Shown here one piece after another: positions 54,915 through 62,105 of a DNA stretch of 64,000 bases. The stretch is from JAHRAW01 sp963693025. GTDB lineage: Bacteria > Pseudomonadota > Gammaproteobacteria > Arenicellales > Poriferihabitantaceae. The notes under the pieces are model-generated. The model was given only the letters and a program-made list of their open reading frames with translations. It was not told the DNA's origin and searched no databases. The first letter of the stretch is position 1. Each line of letters starts with the position of its first letter. The position numbers were made by a program, and so were the translations under genes. The stretch spans positions 3,038,001-3,102,000 of the forward strand of contig OY843749.1 in the NCBI GenBank assembly GCA_963693025.1. Reading direction: 5' to 3'.

Positions 54915-55490
54915 TTACTCAGCCGCCCGATTCAAAGCCAGCAACGCCTTGTTAAAAATCCGCAACGCTTCGGGACCATCTATTTCCAACACCTGTTCCA
55001 GCGTCCATTTGTTGGTTTGGTCTTGCCCCATGCAGTCTCGGATATGCAGGCCCAGGGCGCGGAAGGTGGCGTGACCGGGTTGGTTGTCAATGAAGCGGGT
55101 TGTGGCGTAGCCGGTTAGGCGTTGGTTGAGGTGTTGGATGAAGCGTTCGGCGGGTGGGTTGGGTTGGGTTGGCGTGAGGAGGTCGTGTTCGTTTTCGCGG
55201 TAGTGGCGGGCGCATTCGTGTGAGAGTTGGGTGGTGAAGCGGGTGCGCGCGTCTTCGTCTCGTTTGGCTTGCATCACGCGGTCGGCGCAGTGGATTAGGA
55301 AGCAGAGATATTCGCGTATGACGCCGAGGCGTTGTGCGTCGTCGGCGTAGACGAAGTCTTGTTCGTGCAGGTTTTTGGCGGCGTTGAGCGACACCCGCCA
55401 CGCCACCGCCGCGACCGCCGCGGCGTGTTCTTCGATGGAAATTTCGCGGTGTTTATTCTTCCATGCGGTTCTGATTCGTGCGGAGCGCAT
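54915..55490 (-). CDS. Hypothetical protein, mostly helical, third gene of the Cas6-like unit
   Basis: A 191-residue soluble protein I do not recognise. It appears all-helical: ISIEEHAAAVAAVAWRVSLNAAKNLHEQDF, RLGVIREYLCFLIHCADRVMQA, FTTQLSHECARHYRENE, then a Pro-rich linker (LLTPTQPNPPAERF), and a last helix pair (TLEQVLEIDGPEALRIFNKALLALNRAAE). His, Cys and Asp residues (CFLIHCAD, HECARHY) could bind a metal, but that is guesswork. No signal peptide or membrane segment. The start lies 20 bases after the stop of the 67-residue gene, so they are probably one transcript. Low-repeat, GC-rich coding supports a real gene. Confidence 0.6.
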   Translation of the reverse strand: MRSARIRTAWKNKHREISIEEHAAAVAAVAWRVSLNAAKNLHEQDFVYADDAQRLGVIREYLCFLIHCADRVMQAKRDEDARTRFTTQLSHECARHYRENEHDLLTPTQPNPPAERFIQHLNQRLTGYATTRFIDNQPGHATFRALGLHIRDCMGQDQTNKWTLEQVLEIDGPEALRIFNKALLALNRAAE

Positions 55491-55510
55491 GCGCGTTAAT
55501 CCAACAGCCG

Positions 55511-55714
55511 CTAGCGCGAAGTGCCTTGCTCGCGGTGCGCGAGGTCAACCAGCCGGGCTGCCATTTCGGTGTATTCATTGCCGTATCCGCTCAACTCATC
55601 GTCTTCACCGGGCAGATAGTATTCTTGCGAGCTGATGCCGGACTGGCGTTGCTTGGCGATGAATTTTTTCTGCATTTCAATCATTTGCCGAATCAGTTTT
55701 TGCTTTTCATTCAT
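55511..55714 (-). CDS. Small hypothetical protein, second gene of the Cas6-like unit
   Basis: A 67-residue protein: an N-terminal amphipathic helix MNEKQKLIRQMIEMQKKFIAKQRQSG, an acidic turn (YYLPGEDDELSGYG) and a second helix EYTEMAARLVDLAHREQ. I choose ATG 55714, which has GGAG six bases upstream; longer starts at 55717 and 55738 are possible. It starts 26 bases after the Cas6-like gene ends. I do not recognise a named family. The helix-turn-helix-like layout is not a DNA-binding motif I can support. Confidence 0.6.
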   Translation of the reverse strand: MNEKQKLIRQMIEMQKKFIAKQRQSGISSQEYYLPGEDDELSGYGNEYTEMAARLVDLAHREQGTSR

Positions 55715-55739
55715 CATAGTCTCCGAAATAAAATTCAAC

Positions 55740-56477
55740 TCAGTTATGTTTGGGCACGGCGGCGATGTTTTTGTGCGGCAGGAAGATGCCGCAGCCGAGT
55801 TTCAAGTCCGCGCCCAAGCCGCATTGTTGGAGGCGAATCGATTCGTCCGCGCCGAGTTCCGCCAGCATCACGCTGCGCGCGCCGAGCGTTGCGCCGTCCG
55901 TTGCGCCGTCCGTTGCGATGGAATGCGCGAGTCCGCACAAGAGTTTCGGTGCGCGGATGTTCATTGCCGTCAAACGCTCGGCGACCGCGCGCGAGAAGGC
56001 TGTTTCATCGCCGGTCTCAATGTGCGCGCCCGCCACCGATACCGCCACCGAGCGGGCGAACACCGTCGACGAGGCGCGCAAGGGTTTGACCTGACTGCTT
56101 CCCACGGCGAGGGAATGACCGCCAATGTCGAGCGCGCGCCCGCTCAGCCGGGCCGCCGCCGAGACGCGATGTTGCGGGAGGCGCAGCGACAGGCGCGTGC
56201 GTTTGGACAACTGAATCAACGCGCTCGCCGATGCCGGGGGGCGCGTCCATCCGTTGCCGGAGGCGGCGCCGAAAATGCTGTGAACCGCCGCGCACGGCTC
56301 GGCTTGCAACCACGGCAACACGCGCGCCAGCGCCCGGTACAGAAGCCACGCGTGGTCGACCGGCAGTTGTGAGCAGTCGATGCGAAACGCCAAATCAACC
56401 ACGGCATCGGACGCGCTGAGCGCCGACTCATGGTCGTCTGCCGGGTCATCCGCCTGCCACATCGTTTGTCGTTGCAT
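55740..56477 (-). CDS. Cas6/Cmx6-like (RAMP-fold) protein without CRISPR array
   Basis: A 245-residue protein resembling the Cas6/Cmx6 group assigned to type I-MYXAN systems. Shared features: DLAFRIDCSQLPVDHAWLLYRALARVLPW at the start, IFGAASGNGW, then LIQLSKRTRLSLRLPQHRVSAAARLSGRALDIGGHSLAVG, and PLRASSTVFARSV. Near the C-terminus is MNIRAPKLLCGLAH and the glycine-rich RAMP loop RLQQCGLGADLKLGCGIFLPHK. Cas6 proteins cut CRISPR RNA; the His in PVDHAW could act in catalysis. The match is from memory, so the family name is an inference. Start is uncertain (56531, 56477 or 56462); none has a strong ribosome site. It heads a leftward unit divergent from dsrA. No CRISPR repeats or other cas genes lie in the window. 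Confidence 0.65.
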   Translation of the reverse strand: MQRQTMWQADDPADDHESALSASDAVVDLAFRIDCSQLPVDHAWLLYRALARVLPWLQAEPCAAVHSIFGAASGNGWTRPPASASALIQLSKRTRLSLRLPQHRVSAAARLSGRALDIGGHSLAVGSSQVKPLRASSTVFARSVAVSVAGAHIETGDETAFSRAVAERLTAMNIRAPKLLCGLAHSIATDGATDGATLGARSVMLAELGADESIRLQQCGLGADLKLGCGIFLPHKNIAAVPKHN

Positions 56478-56549
56478 CACGCGCGTGATTGTGCCACAAG
56501 GCGGCGGCGTTGGGTCATGCGCGCGGCGCAATGCTCTATCTAAAAAGGG

Positions 56550-56571
56550 ATAGTCGCGCGCGCAAGACTAT
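56550..56571. promoter_or_regulatory. Dyad operator candidate between the Cas6-like gene and dsrA
   Basis: ATAGTC, ten bases GCGCGCGCAA, then GACTAT: perfect 6-bp arms with centres one to two helical turns apart. A CTATC/GATAG pair (56536-56553) overlaps it. Placed to control both divergent units. Confidence 0.4.
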
Positions 56572-56606
56572 ATCTTTTGGGATTTATGGCGCGTCCAAAG
56601 AGCGGT

Positions 56607-56612
56607 TACAAT
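56607..56612 (+). promoter_or_regulatory. Possible -10 element for dsrA
   Basis: TACAAT 54 bases before the dsrA ATG, with only a weak -35 at the proper distance. Confidence 0.3.
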
Positions 56613-56665
56613 CGCCGCCACTTCGCCCAACCAACAATCAACACGCAACGCGAGAGCAACACGCA

Positions 56666-57949
56666 ATGACAAACCAGACAGACCCCAAACATCAAACGCC
56701 GATGCTCGATGAACTGGAGAACGGTCCGTGGCCGAGTTTCGTGTCGGGCATCAAACGCCTGCGCGATGAACACGGCGACACCCGCGTCAACGGCGTCGCC
56801 AACGACTTGCTCGGGCAACTGGAGCATTCATACGAAACCCGCAAAGGCTACTGGAAGGGCGGCACCGTCAGCGTGTTCGGCTACGGCGGCGGCATCATCC
56901 CGCGGTTCTCCGAAGTCGGCGCGCAGTTTCCCGAATCAAAAGAGTTTCACACATTGCGCGTGCAGCCGCCGGCGGGCAACTTCTACTCCACCGACATTCT
57001 GCGCCAACTCGCCGACAGTTGGGAAAAGTGGGGCTCCGGGTTGGTCACCTTTCACGGGCAGACCGGCAACATCATGTTCATCGGCGCGAGCACCGAAAAC
57101 ACCCAGCACTTCTTTGACGAGATTAACGAATACGGCTTCGACCTCGGCGGCGCGGGTCCGTGCGTGCGCACCGCGATGTCGTGCGTCGGCGCGGCGCGCT
57201 GCGAGCAGTCGTGCGCCAACGAGCAGCGCTTGCATCGTGAACTGGTCAACAATTTCACCGACGATGTTCACCGCCCGGCGTTGCCCTATAAATTCAAGTT
57301 CAAGATTTCCGGCTGCCCCAACGACTGCACCAATTCCATTGAGCGCGCCGACTTCGCGGTCATCGGCAGTTGGCGCGACGATATACAAATCAACCAGCCG
57401 GAGTTTGCCAAATACCTCGCCGAAAAGGGGCGCCGGCATGTCATCGACAACGTCATCACGCGCTGCCCGACGAATTGCATCACGCTGACCGACGACGACC
57501 AAATTGAAATCGACAACCGCAACTGCGTCAAGTGCATGCATTGCCTCAACGTGATGCCGAAGTCGCTGTCGCCGGGCGACGACAAAGGCGTGACGGTGTT
57601 GATTGGCGGCAAGCGCACGCTCAAAATCGGCGACCTGATGGGCACCGTGGTGGTGCCGTTTATGAAACTGGACACCGATGAAGACTACGCGCGCATCGTT
57701 GAGTTGGCGGAGGAAGTCATCGACTTCTGGGCGGAGAACGGCTTGGAGCACGAGCGTTGCGGCGAGATGATTGAGCGCATCGGGCTGGTCAATTTCCTCG
57801 AAGGCGTCGGCGTGGATGTCGACCCCAACATGATTAGCCATCCGCGCGAGAGTTCGTATGTGCGCATGGACGGCTGGGACGAGGAAGCCGCCAAGTGGTT
57901 CGCGCGAAAGCGGGAAGCCAAGCGTGAGGCGAAAGTTGCGGTTTCTTGA
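56666..57949 (+). CDS. dsrA: Reverse dissimilatory sulfite reductase subunit alpha
   Basis: A 427-residue siroheme protein. In sulfur oxidisers DsrAB runs backwards, oxidising DsrC-bound sulfur to sulfite in the cytoplasm. Key stretches: ENGPWPSFVSGIKRL, GYWKGGTVSVFGYGGGIIPRF, SCVGAARCEQSCAN near residue 172 and KISGCPNDCTNSIERADF near 215 (Fe4S4-siroheme cysteines). A ferredoxin-like insertion follows: ITRCPTNCITL, NRNCVKCMHCLNVMP. The ATG at 56666 fits the family length; the open frame extends upstream but includes promoter-like DNA. The order DsrE-F-H with DsrC after it marks the oxidative type. An unexpected small gene separates it from dsrB. Confidence 0.96.
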   Translation: MTNQTDPKHQTPMLDELENGPWPSFVSGIKRLRDEHGDTRVNGVANDLLGQLEHSYETRKGYWKGGTVSVFGYGGGIIPRFSEVGAQFPESKEFHTLRVQPPAGNFYSTDILRQLADSWEKWGSGLVTFHGQTGNIMFIGASTENTQHFFDEINEYGFDLGGAGPCVRTAMSCVGAARCEQSCANEQRLHRELVNNFTDDVHRPALPYKFKFKISGCPNDCTNSIERADFAVIGSWRDDIQINQPEFAKYLAEKGRRHVIDNVITRCPTNCITLTDDDQIEIDNRNCVKCMHCLNVMPKSLSPGDDKGVTVLIGGKRTLKIGDLMGTVVVPFMKLDTDEDYARIVELAEEVIDFWAENGLEHERCGEMIERIGLVNFLEGVGVDVDPNMISHPRESSYVRMDGWDEEAAKWFARKREAKREAKVAVS

Positions 57950-57974
57950 ATTTGTTTCGCATCAGGAATGAAAA

Positions 57975-58223
57975 ATGCTTGAGCTAAGACCAAATTGCGA
58001 ATGTTGCGACAAAGATATTTCTGCGGAAGCGGAAGACGCTTTTATTTGTACCTTTGAATGTACTTTTTGCCGAGCGTGCGCCGAAGAAATACTCAAAGGG
58101 AAGTGCCCCAACTGCGGAGGTAATTTGGTTTCCCGACCGGTCCGTCCGAGTCATTTATTTGAAAAATATCCCGCTTCCACCAAAAGAGTAGTGAAAGAAG
58201 GTGGTTGTGCAATCACTGTATAG
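57975..58223 (+). CDS. DUF1272 zinc-ribbon protein inserted between dsrA and dsrB
   Basis: An 82-residue cysteine-rich protein: MLELRPNCECCDKDISAEAEDAFICTFECTFCRACAEEILKGKCPNCGGNLVSRP, the DUF1272 pattern, with Cys pairs expected to bind zinc in a treble-clef or RING-like fold. Function of the family is unknown. dsrA and dsrB are normally adjacent because their products form an obligate heterotetramer. Here the gene sits 25 bases after dsrA and 12 before dsrB, in the same direction, so it should be part of the transcript. Its coding DNA is clearly AT-richer than that of dsrA and dsrB, suggesting a recent arrival. Confidence 0.85.
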   Translation: MLELRPNCECCDKDISAEAEDAFICTFECTFCRACAEEILKGKCPNCGGNLVSRPVRPSHLFEKYPASTKRVVKEGGCAITV

Positions 58224-58235
58224 CGAGAGACGACT

Positions 58236-59324
58236 ATGGCACCCGCAAAACCTTTGAGCGAAATGCGCCGGCCAATCGAGTCCGGCTGCCCCGACGGAAT
58301 GCAGTATATGCACCCGACGATGCTCCGCAACTTCGGTCAGTGGAAGTGGCACACGCATCCGCGACCCGGTGTTTTATATCACGAGGCGCACAGCGGAGAC
58401 GGCATCTGGACGGTCAAAGCCGGCACGCAGCGCATCCTTGATGTGTACACCTTGCGCAAGTTATGCGACATCGGCGACCAGTATGCCGACGGTCATGTGC
58501 GCTTCACCATTCGCAGCAATATCGAATATCTGGTCGCCCTAGAGTCCAAAGTGGCGCCGTTGATTGCGGCGTTGGAAGACGCCGGCTTTGTGGTCGGCGG
58601 CACCGCCAACTCGGTGGCGTTTATTTCGCACACGCAGGGCTGGTTGCATTGCGACATCCCCGGCACCGATGCATCCGGCGTGGTCAAGGCGATGATGGAC
58701 GAACTCATCGACGAATTCAAAAACTGCAACATGCCGAACCGCGTCCACATCACCACGTCGTGCTGCCAAATCAACTGCGGTGGGCAGGGCGACATCGCCA
58801 TCAACGTTCAACACACCAAGCCGCCGAAAATCAACCACGATTTGGTGGCGAATGTATGCGAGCGGCCCTCGGTGGTGGCGCGCTGCCCGGTGGCGGCGAT
58901 TCGCCCGGCGCTGGTCAACGGCAAACCCAGCCTCGAAGTGGATGAGAAAAAATGTATCTGTTGCGGCGCGTGCTATCCGCCGTGCCCGCCGATGCAAATC
59001 AACGACCCCGAACACTCCAAACTGGCGATCTGGGTCGGCGGCAATCACTCCAACGCGCGCAGCAAACCGAGTTTTCAGAAACTGGTCGCCGGCGGCATCC
59101 CCAACAACCCGCCCCGCTGGCCCGAGGCGACCGCCATCGTCAAAAACATCCTAACCGCCTACAAAAACGACGCCCGCGACTGGGAGCGCGTTAACGATTG
59201 GATAGACCGAATAGGCTGGCCGCGATTCTTTGAATTGACCGGCTTGCCGTTTACCAAATATCACATAGACCATTGGCGCGGGTCGCGGAAGAGTCTTAAT
59301 TCTTCGACTTATATTCGGTTGTGA
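58236..59324 (+). CDS. dsrB: Reverse dissimilatory sulfite reductase subunit beta
   Basis: A 362-residue partner of DsrA. Landmarks: RRPIESGCPDGMQYMHPTMLRNFGQWKWHTHPRPGVLYHEAHSGDGIWTVKAGTQRILDVYTLRKLCDIGDQYADGHVRFTIRSNIEYLV in pieces, the siroheme-cluster segment HITTSCCQINCGGQGDIAINVQ near residue 174, and a ferredoxin segment KKCICCGACYPPCPPMQI near 239. Length and motifs are normal for the family. The final 90 bases are G+T-rich. A 450-base repeat-filled gap then separates it from dsrE, unlike the compact dsrABEFHC operon of purple sulfur bacteria. Confidence 0.96.
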   Translation: MAPAKPLSEMRRPIESGCPDGMQYMHPTMLRNFGQWKWHTHPRPGVLYHEAHSGDGIWTVKAGTQRILDVYTLRKLCDIGDQYADGHVRFTIRSNIEYLVALESKVAPLIAALEDAGFVVGGTANSVAFISHTQGWLHCDIPGTDASGVVKAMMDELIDEFKNCNMPNRVHITTSCCQINCGGQGDIAINVQHTKPPKINHDLVANVCERPSVVARCPVAAIRPALVNGKPSLEVDEKKCICCGACYPPCPPMQINDPEHSKLAIWVGGNHSNARSKPSFQKLVAGGIPNNPPRWPEATAIVKNILTAYKNDARDWERVNDWIDRIGWPRFFELTGLPFTKYHIDHWRGSRKSLNSSTYIRL

Positions 59325-59376
59325 TTGCTTGCACTTACTCGTCATTCGCGAGCGACAGAAAAATAACCAACCACCC

Positions 59377-59713
59377 GTCATTCTCGAGCGTTAGTGTCCG
59401 TTGCCGCCGCGCTTCTTCTTTTAGCGGCGGCTTACGGACACTTACGTCCTCGGGAATCTCCCTAAGACTGGCGCTGAGTTCCAACAACGCCGTCATTCCC
59501 GCAGGGATGCGGGAATCCAGTCGCCCATGGATGGCAAACCGGAATGCGGCATGGATGTGGGGGCGACTTGCTGTCCGTGCGTCTGGGTTCCCGCTTCCTG
59601 CGGGAATGACGGCGGGGGCTTCGTCAAAGTCCACGCTAGCCTTAGGAAGATTCCCGAATCGAAGAAAATATGGTCGCCTGTCGGCTCCCTATTTTCTACC
59701 GTTCGAGAATGAC
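59377..59713 (+). repeat. Palindromic element with another element nested inside
   Basis: Left half 59377-59491 and right half 59611-59713 belong to the main family; the right half is shortened. The nested part is described separately. It lies inside the dsr cluster, in the gap 59325-59782. Confidence 0.9.
59492..59610. mobile_element. 119-bp MITE-like element with 14-bp terminal inverted repeats
   Basis: Begins GTCATTCCCGCAGG and ends with its exact complement CCTGCGGGAATGAC. It contains a further ATTCCCGCAGG..GCGGGAAT short palindrome like the dRS3 type known in Neisseria. It is inserted in the main repeat with no obvious target duplication. No transposase is encoded. Confidence 0.75.
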
Positions 59714-59782
59714 GAAGTTGGGGCTATTTTTCTAAGACTCAAGAATGACGGCTGTGTGTTAGAGAACCATTAAACCAACGCA

Positions 59783-60175
59783 ATGAAATTCTCAATCCTA
59801 GTCAACGAAGGCCCCTACACGCACCAAGCAAGCGACACGGCCTATCACTTCACCAAAGCCGCGCTCGCATGCGGCCATGAAATCTTTCGCGTGTTTTTTT
59901 ATCACGACGGCGTCAACAACGGCACCCGGCTGACCATTCCGCCGCAGGACGACCGGCACATCGTCAACCGCTGGTCGGAACTCGCCGCCGAACACGGCCT
60001 CGACCTGGTGGTGTGCGTGGCGGCGGCGCAGCGGCGGGGCATCGTCGATGAAGGCGAGCAAACGCGCGCCGGCAAAGACGCCAACAACATCGCCGCCGGC
60101 TTTCGCATCTCCGGGCTGGGGCAACTCATCGAGTCGGGCATACAAGCCGACCGGTTGGTTTCGTTTGGCGACTAA
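59783..60175 (+). CDS. dsrE: Sulfur carrier DsrE
   Basis: A 130-residue subunit of the DsrE2F2H2 hexamer, which takes sulfur (from TusA or rhodanese) and passes it to DsrC. The sulfur-binding cysteine is in LDLVVCVAAAQRRGIVDEGE near residue 78, as in the active DsrE of Allochromatium. N-terminus KFSILVNEGPYTHQASDTAYHFTKAAL is typical. Distinguishes oxidising from sulfite-reducing dsr systems. No Shine-Dalgarno sequence is visible; the leader is C/A-rich. Confidence 0.96.
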   Translation: MKFSILVNEGPYTHQASDTAYHFTKAALACGHEIFRVFFYHDGVNNGTRLTIPPQDDRHIVNRWSELAAEHGLDLVVCVAAAQRRGIVDEGEQTRAGKDANNIAAGFRISGLGQLIESGIQADRLVSFGD

Positions 60176-60202
60176 CGCGACTAATCGCAAGCGGAGTTAA
60201 CA

Positions 60203-60628
60203 GTGAGCGAAGAACAAACCAAAGGCACGGTCAAAAAATTTATGTATATCAACCGCCGCGCCCCGCATGGCAGCAACTACGCCCAGGAAGGGTTGGAAGT
60301 CGCGTTGATTGGCGCCGCCTTCGACCAGGATGTATCCATCGCGTTTATCGATGACGGCGTGTTTCAACTCAAAACCGCGCAGGACACCGGCGAAATCGGC
60401 GTCAAGAATTTCACCGCCGCATTCCGCGCGCTCGGCGATTATGAAGTCAAGACACTCTATGTCGAACGCGAGTCGCTTGAGCGGCGCGGGCTGACCGCCG
60501 ACGACTTGATGCCGCTGGTGTATGAAGACGAAGACGACGACTGGGCGGAAAAGCCGCTGGTGCAAATCATTGATGGCGACACGCTGGCGGGTATTATCGA
60601 AGCGCAAGACGTATTGCTGAATTTTTAA
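60203..60628 (+). CDS. dsrF: DsrF, subunit of the DsrEFH sulfur relay
   Basis: A 141-residue DsrF. KKFMYINRRAPHGSNYAQEGLEVALIGAAFDQDVSIAFIDDGVFQL is characteristic of the TusC/DsrF family. It is structural in the hexamer and has no conserved cysteine at the DsrE position. It uses a GTG start (60203) with GGAG seven bases upstream. Follows dsrE after 27 bases and is followed by dsrH after 5. Confidence 0.96.
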   Translation: MSEEQTKGTVKKFMYINRRAPHGSNYAQEGLEVALIGAAFDQDVSIAFIDDGVFQLKTAQDTGEIGVKNFTAAFRALGDYEVKTLYVERESLERRGLTADDLMPLVYEDEDDDWAEKPLVQIIDGDTLAGIIEAQDVLLNF

Positions 60629-60633
60629 CCGCG

Positions 60634-60936
60634 ATGCTGCACACCGTCAACAAATCGCCGTTCGAGAAAAACAGCCTCGACACCTGCCTGCGGCTTTCCA
60701 CCGCCGGCAGCCATGTCTTGCTAATCGAAGACGGCGTCTATGGCGCGCTCGCCGGCGGCGCGTTTGAAGCGCAAGTGCGCGACGGCATGCGCGAGCGGAA
60801 ACTCTACGCCCTCGGCGCCGACCTCAAAGCGCGCGGCATCGACGCACCGCAACTCATCAAAGGCATCGAAGTGGTCGGCTACGACGAGTTTGTCGAACTC
60901 GCGGTGCGCTGCGGCAAAGTACAATCCTGGTTCTAA
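60634..60936 (+). CDS. dsrH: DsrH, subunit of the DsrEFH sulfur relay
   Basis: A 100-residue TusB/DsrH-family protein: MLHTVNKSPFEKNSLDTCLRLSTAGSHVLLIEDGVYGAL and a C-terminal VELAVRCGKVQSWF, with the conserved Trp-Phe end. Its cysteine near residue 18 corresponds to the position studied in Allochromatium DsrH. Completes the EFH set in the expected order. Confidence 0.95.
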   Translation: MLHTVNKSPFEKNSLDTCLRLSTAGSHVLLIEDGVYGALAGGAFEAQVRDGMRERKLYALGADLKARGIDAPQLIKGIEVVGYDEFVELAVRCGKVQSWF

Positions 60937-60975
60937 ACCCACCCTTTCATCTACCTATCTACCCGGAGATTTCCG

Positions 60976-61308
60976 ATGGCATTACAAGTAAACGGCTCAA
61001 CCTATGAAACCGACGAAGAGGGCTATCTGTCGAATCTCAGCGACTGGAGCGCTGAGTTGGCGGAGGCGATGGCGACCGAAGACGGCTGCGATATGTCGGA
61101 AAATCACTGGGAAGTGGTGAATTTTCTGCGCGAATATTACGACGAATATCAGATTGCGCCGGCGGTGCGCGTACTGACCAAAGCGATCGGCAAGCGGCTC
61201 GGCAAAGACAAGGGCAACAGCAAATACCTGTATGAACTGTTCCCCTACGGTCCCGCCAAGCAAGCGTGCAAATACGCCGGCTTGCCCAAGCCGACCGGCT
61301 GCGTCTAA
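60976..61308 (+). CDS. dsrC: Sulfur carrier protein DsrC
   Basis: A 110-residue DsrC/TusE-family protein. The flexible C-terminal arm has both functional cysteines, 11 residues apart, in AKQACKYAGLPKPTGCV. The penultimate one carries the persulfide presented to DsrAB, and the pair can form the trisulfide or disulfide handled by DsrMKJOP. N-terminus VNGSTYETDEEGYLSNLSDWSAELAEAMA. CGGAGA lies well placed before ATG 60976. A hairpin follows the gene, before dsrM. Confidence 0.97.
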   Translation: MALQVNGSTYETDEEGYLSNLSDWSAELAEAMATEDGCDMSENHWEVVNFLREYYDEYQIAPAVRVLTKAIGKRLGKDKGNSKYLYELFPYGPAKQACKYAGLPKPTGCV

Positions 61309-61338
61309 CCGGGCAACGGCGCCGTTAGCCGAGCCCGG
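61309..61338 (+). terminator. Stem-loop between dsrC and dsrM
   Basis: CCGGGC (61309-61314) pairs with GCCCGG (61333-61338), enclosing a perfect AACGGC/GCCGTT palindrome. It directly follows the dsrC stop and has no T-run. Better as an mRNA-stabilising or attenuating element than a full terminator. Confidence 0.45.
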
Positions 61339-61385
61339 ATTGCCGCCGCCGACAGCCTAAACACCGAGCGCGAAATCATCGCACA

Positions 61386-62102
61386 ATGCCGGCGGCGACC
61401 CTCCTCTTTGCGGCGCTTTTCTACATCGCCACCGCCACGCTGACACTCGGTATACTCCACCGAGTCCGGCTCTACGCGCGCATCCCGGCGCCGCTAAAAA
61501 TCCCCACCACCCCCGCGCCCACCACCCGCCGCGGCGTGGCGTGGCGCCTGCTGCGCGAAGTGGTTTTATTCGAGAGCCTGTTCAAGGCGAGCAAATGGAC
61601 TTGGCTATTCGGCTGGCTGTTCCACTTCGGCCTGTTGCTCGCGCTGCTGCGCCACCTCCGCTACTTCACCGACCCGGTATGGGGCTGGGTGCAATGGCTG
61701 CAATCCGCCGGCATCTACGCCGGCTTCGCCATGCTCATCGGCCTAGCAGGCTTATGGCTTCGCCGCATCGCCGTCGACCGCGTGCGCCACATCTCATCGC
61801 CATCCGACCACCTGATGCTCGCCCTCCTGCTCGCCATCGCCGCCACCGGCCTGCTAATCAAATACATCTGGCACACCGACATAGTCGCCGTAAAATCCTT
61901 CGCCCTCGGCCTGCTCACCCTCACCCCCCACCCCCTCCCCACCGACCCCACCCTACTCATCCACCTCGCGCTGGTCATCATACTAATGCTCATCTTCCCC
62001 CTCAGCAAACTACTCCACGCCCCCGGCCTATTCTTCAGCCCAACACGCAATCAGGCTGATGATCCGCGTGAGCGGCGGCATCATCCGGCGAACTCAACCT
62101 AA
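61386..62102 (+). CDS. dsrM: DsrM, membrane cytochrome b subunit
   Basis: A 238-residue NarI-like membrane subunit of DsrMKJOP, which connects DsrC oxidation to the quinone pool. About five membrane helices are seen, with histidines in WLFHFGLLLALLRH and in YIWHTDIV that could bind haem b. The C-terminal PGLFFSPTRNQADDPRERRHH is the normal DsrM tail, so the gene looks complete, although its last four residues may be altered. dsrK should follow directly but does not. A defence-type gene begins 3 bases after the stop, so the operon is broken here. Confidence 0.93.
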   Translation: MPAATLLFAALFYIATATLTLGILHRVRLYARIPAPLKIPTTPAPTTRRGVAWRLLREVVLFESLFKASKWTWLFGWLFHFGLLLALLRHLRYFTDPVWGWVQWLQSAGIYAGFAMLIGLAGLWLRRIAVDRVRHISSPSDHLMLALLLAIAATGLLIKYIWHTDIVAVKSFALGLLTLTPHPLPTDPTLLIHLALVIILMLIFPLSKLLHAPGLFFSPTRNQADDPRERRHHPANST

Positions 62103-62105
62103 CCC

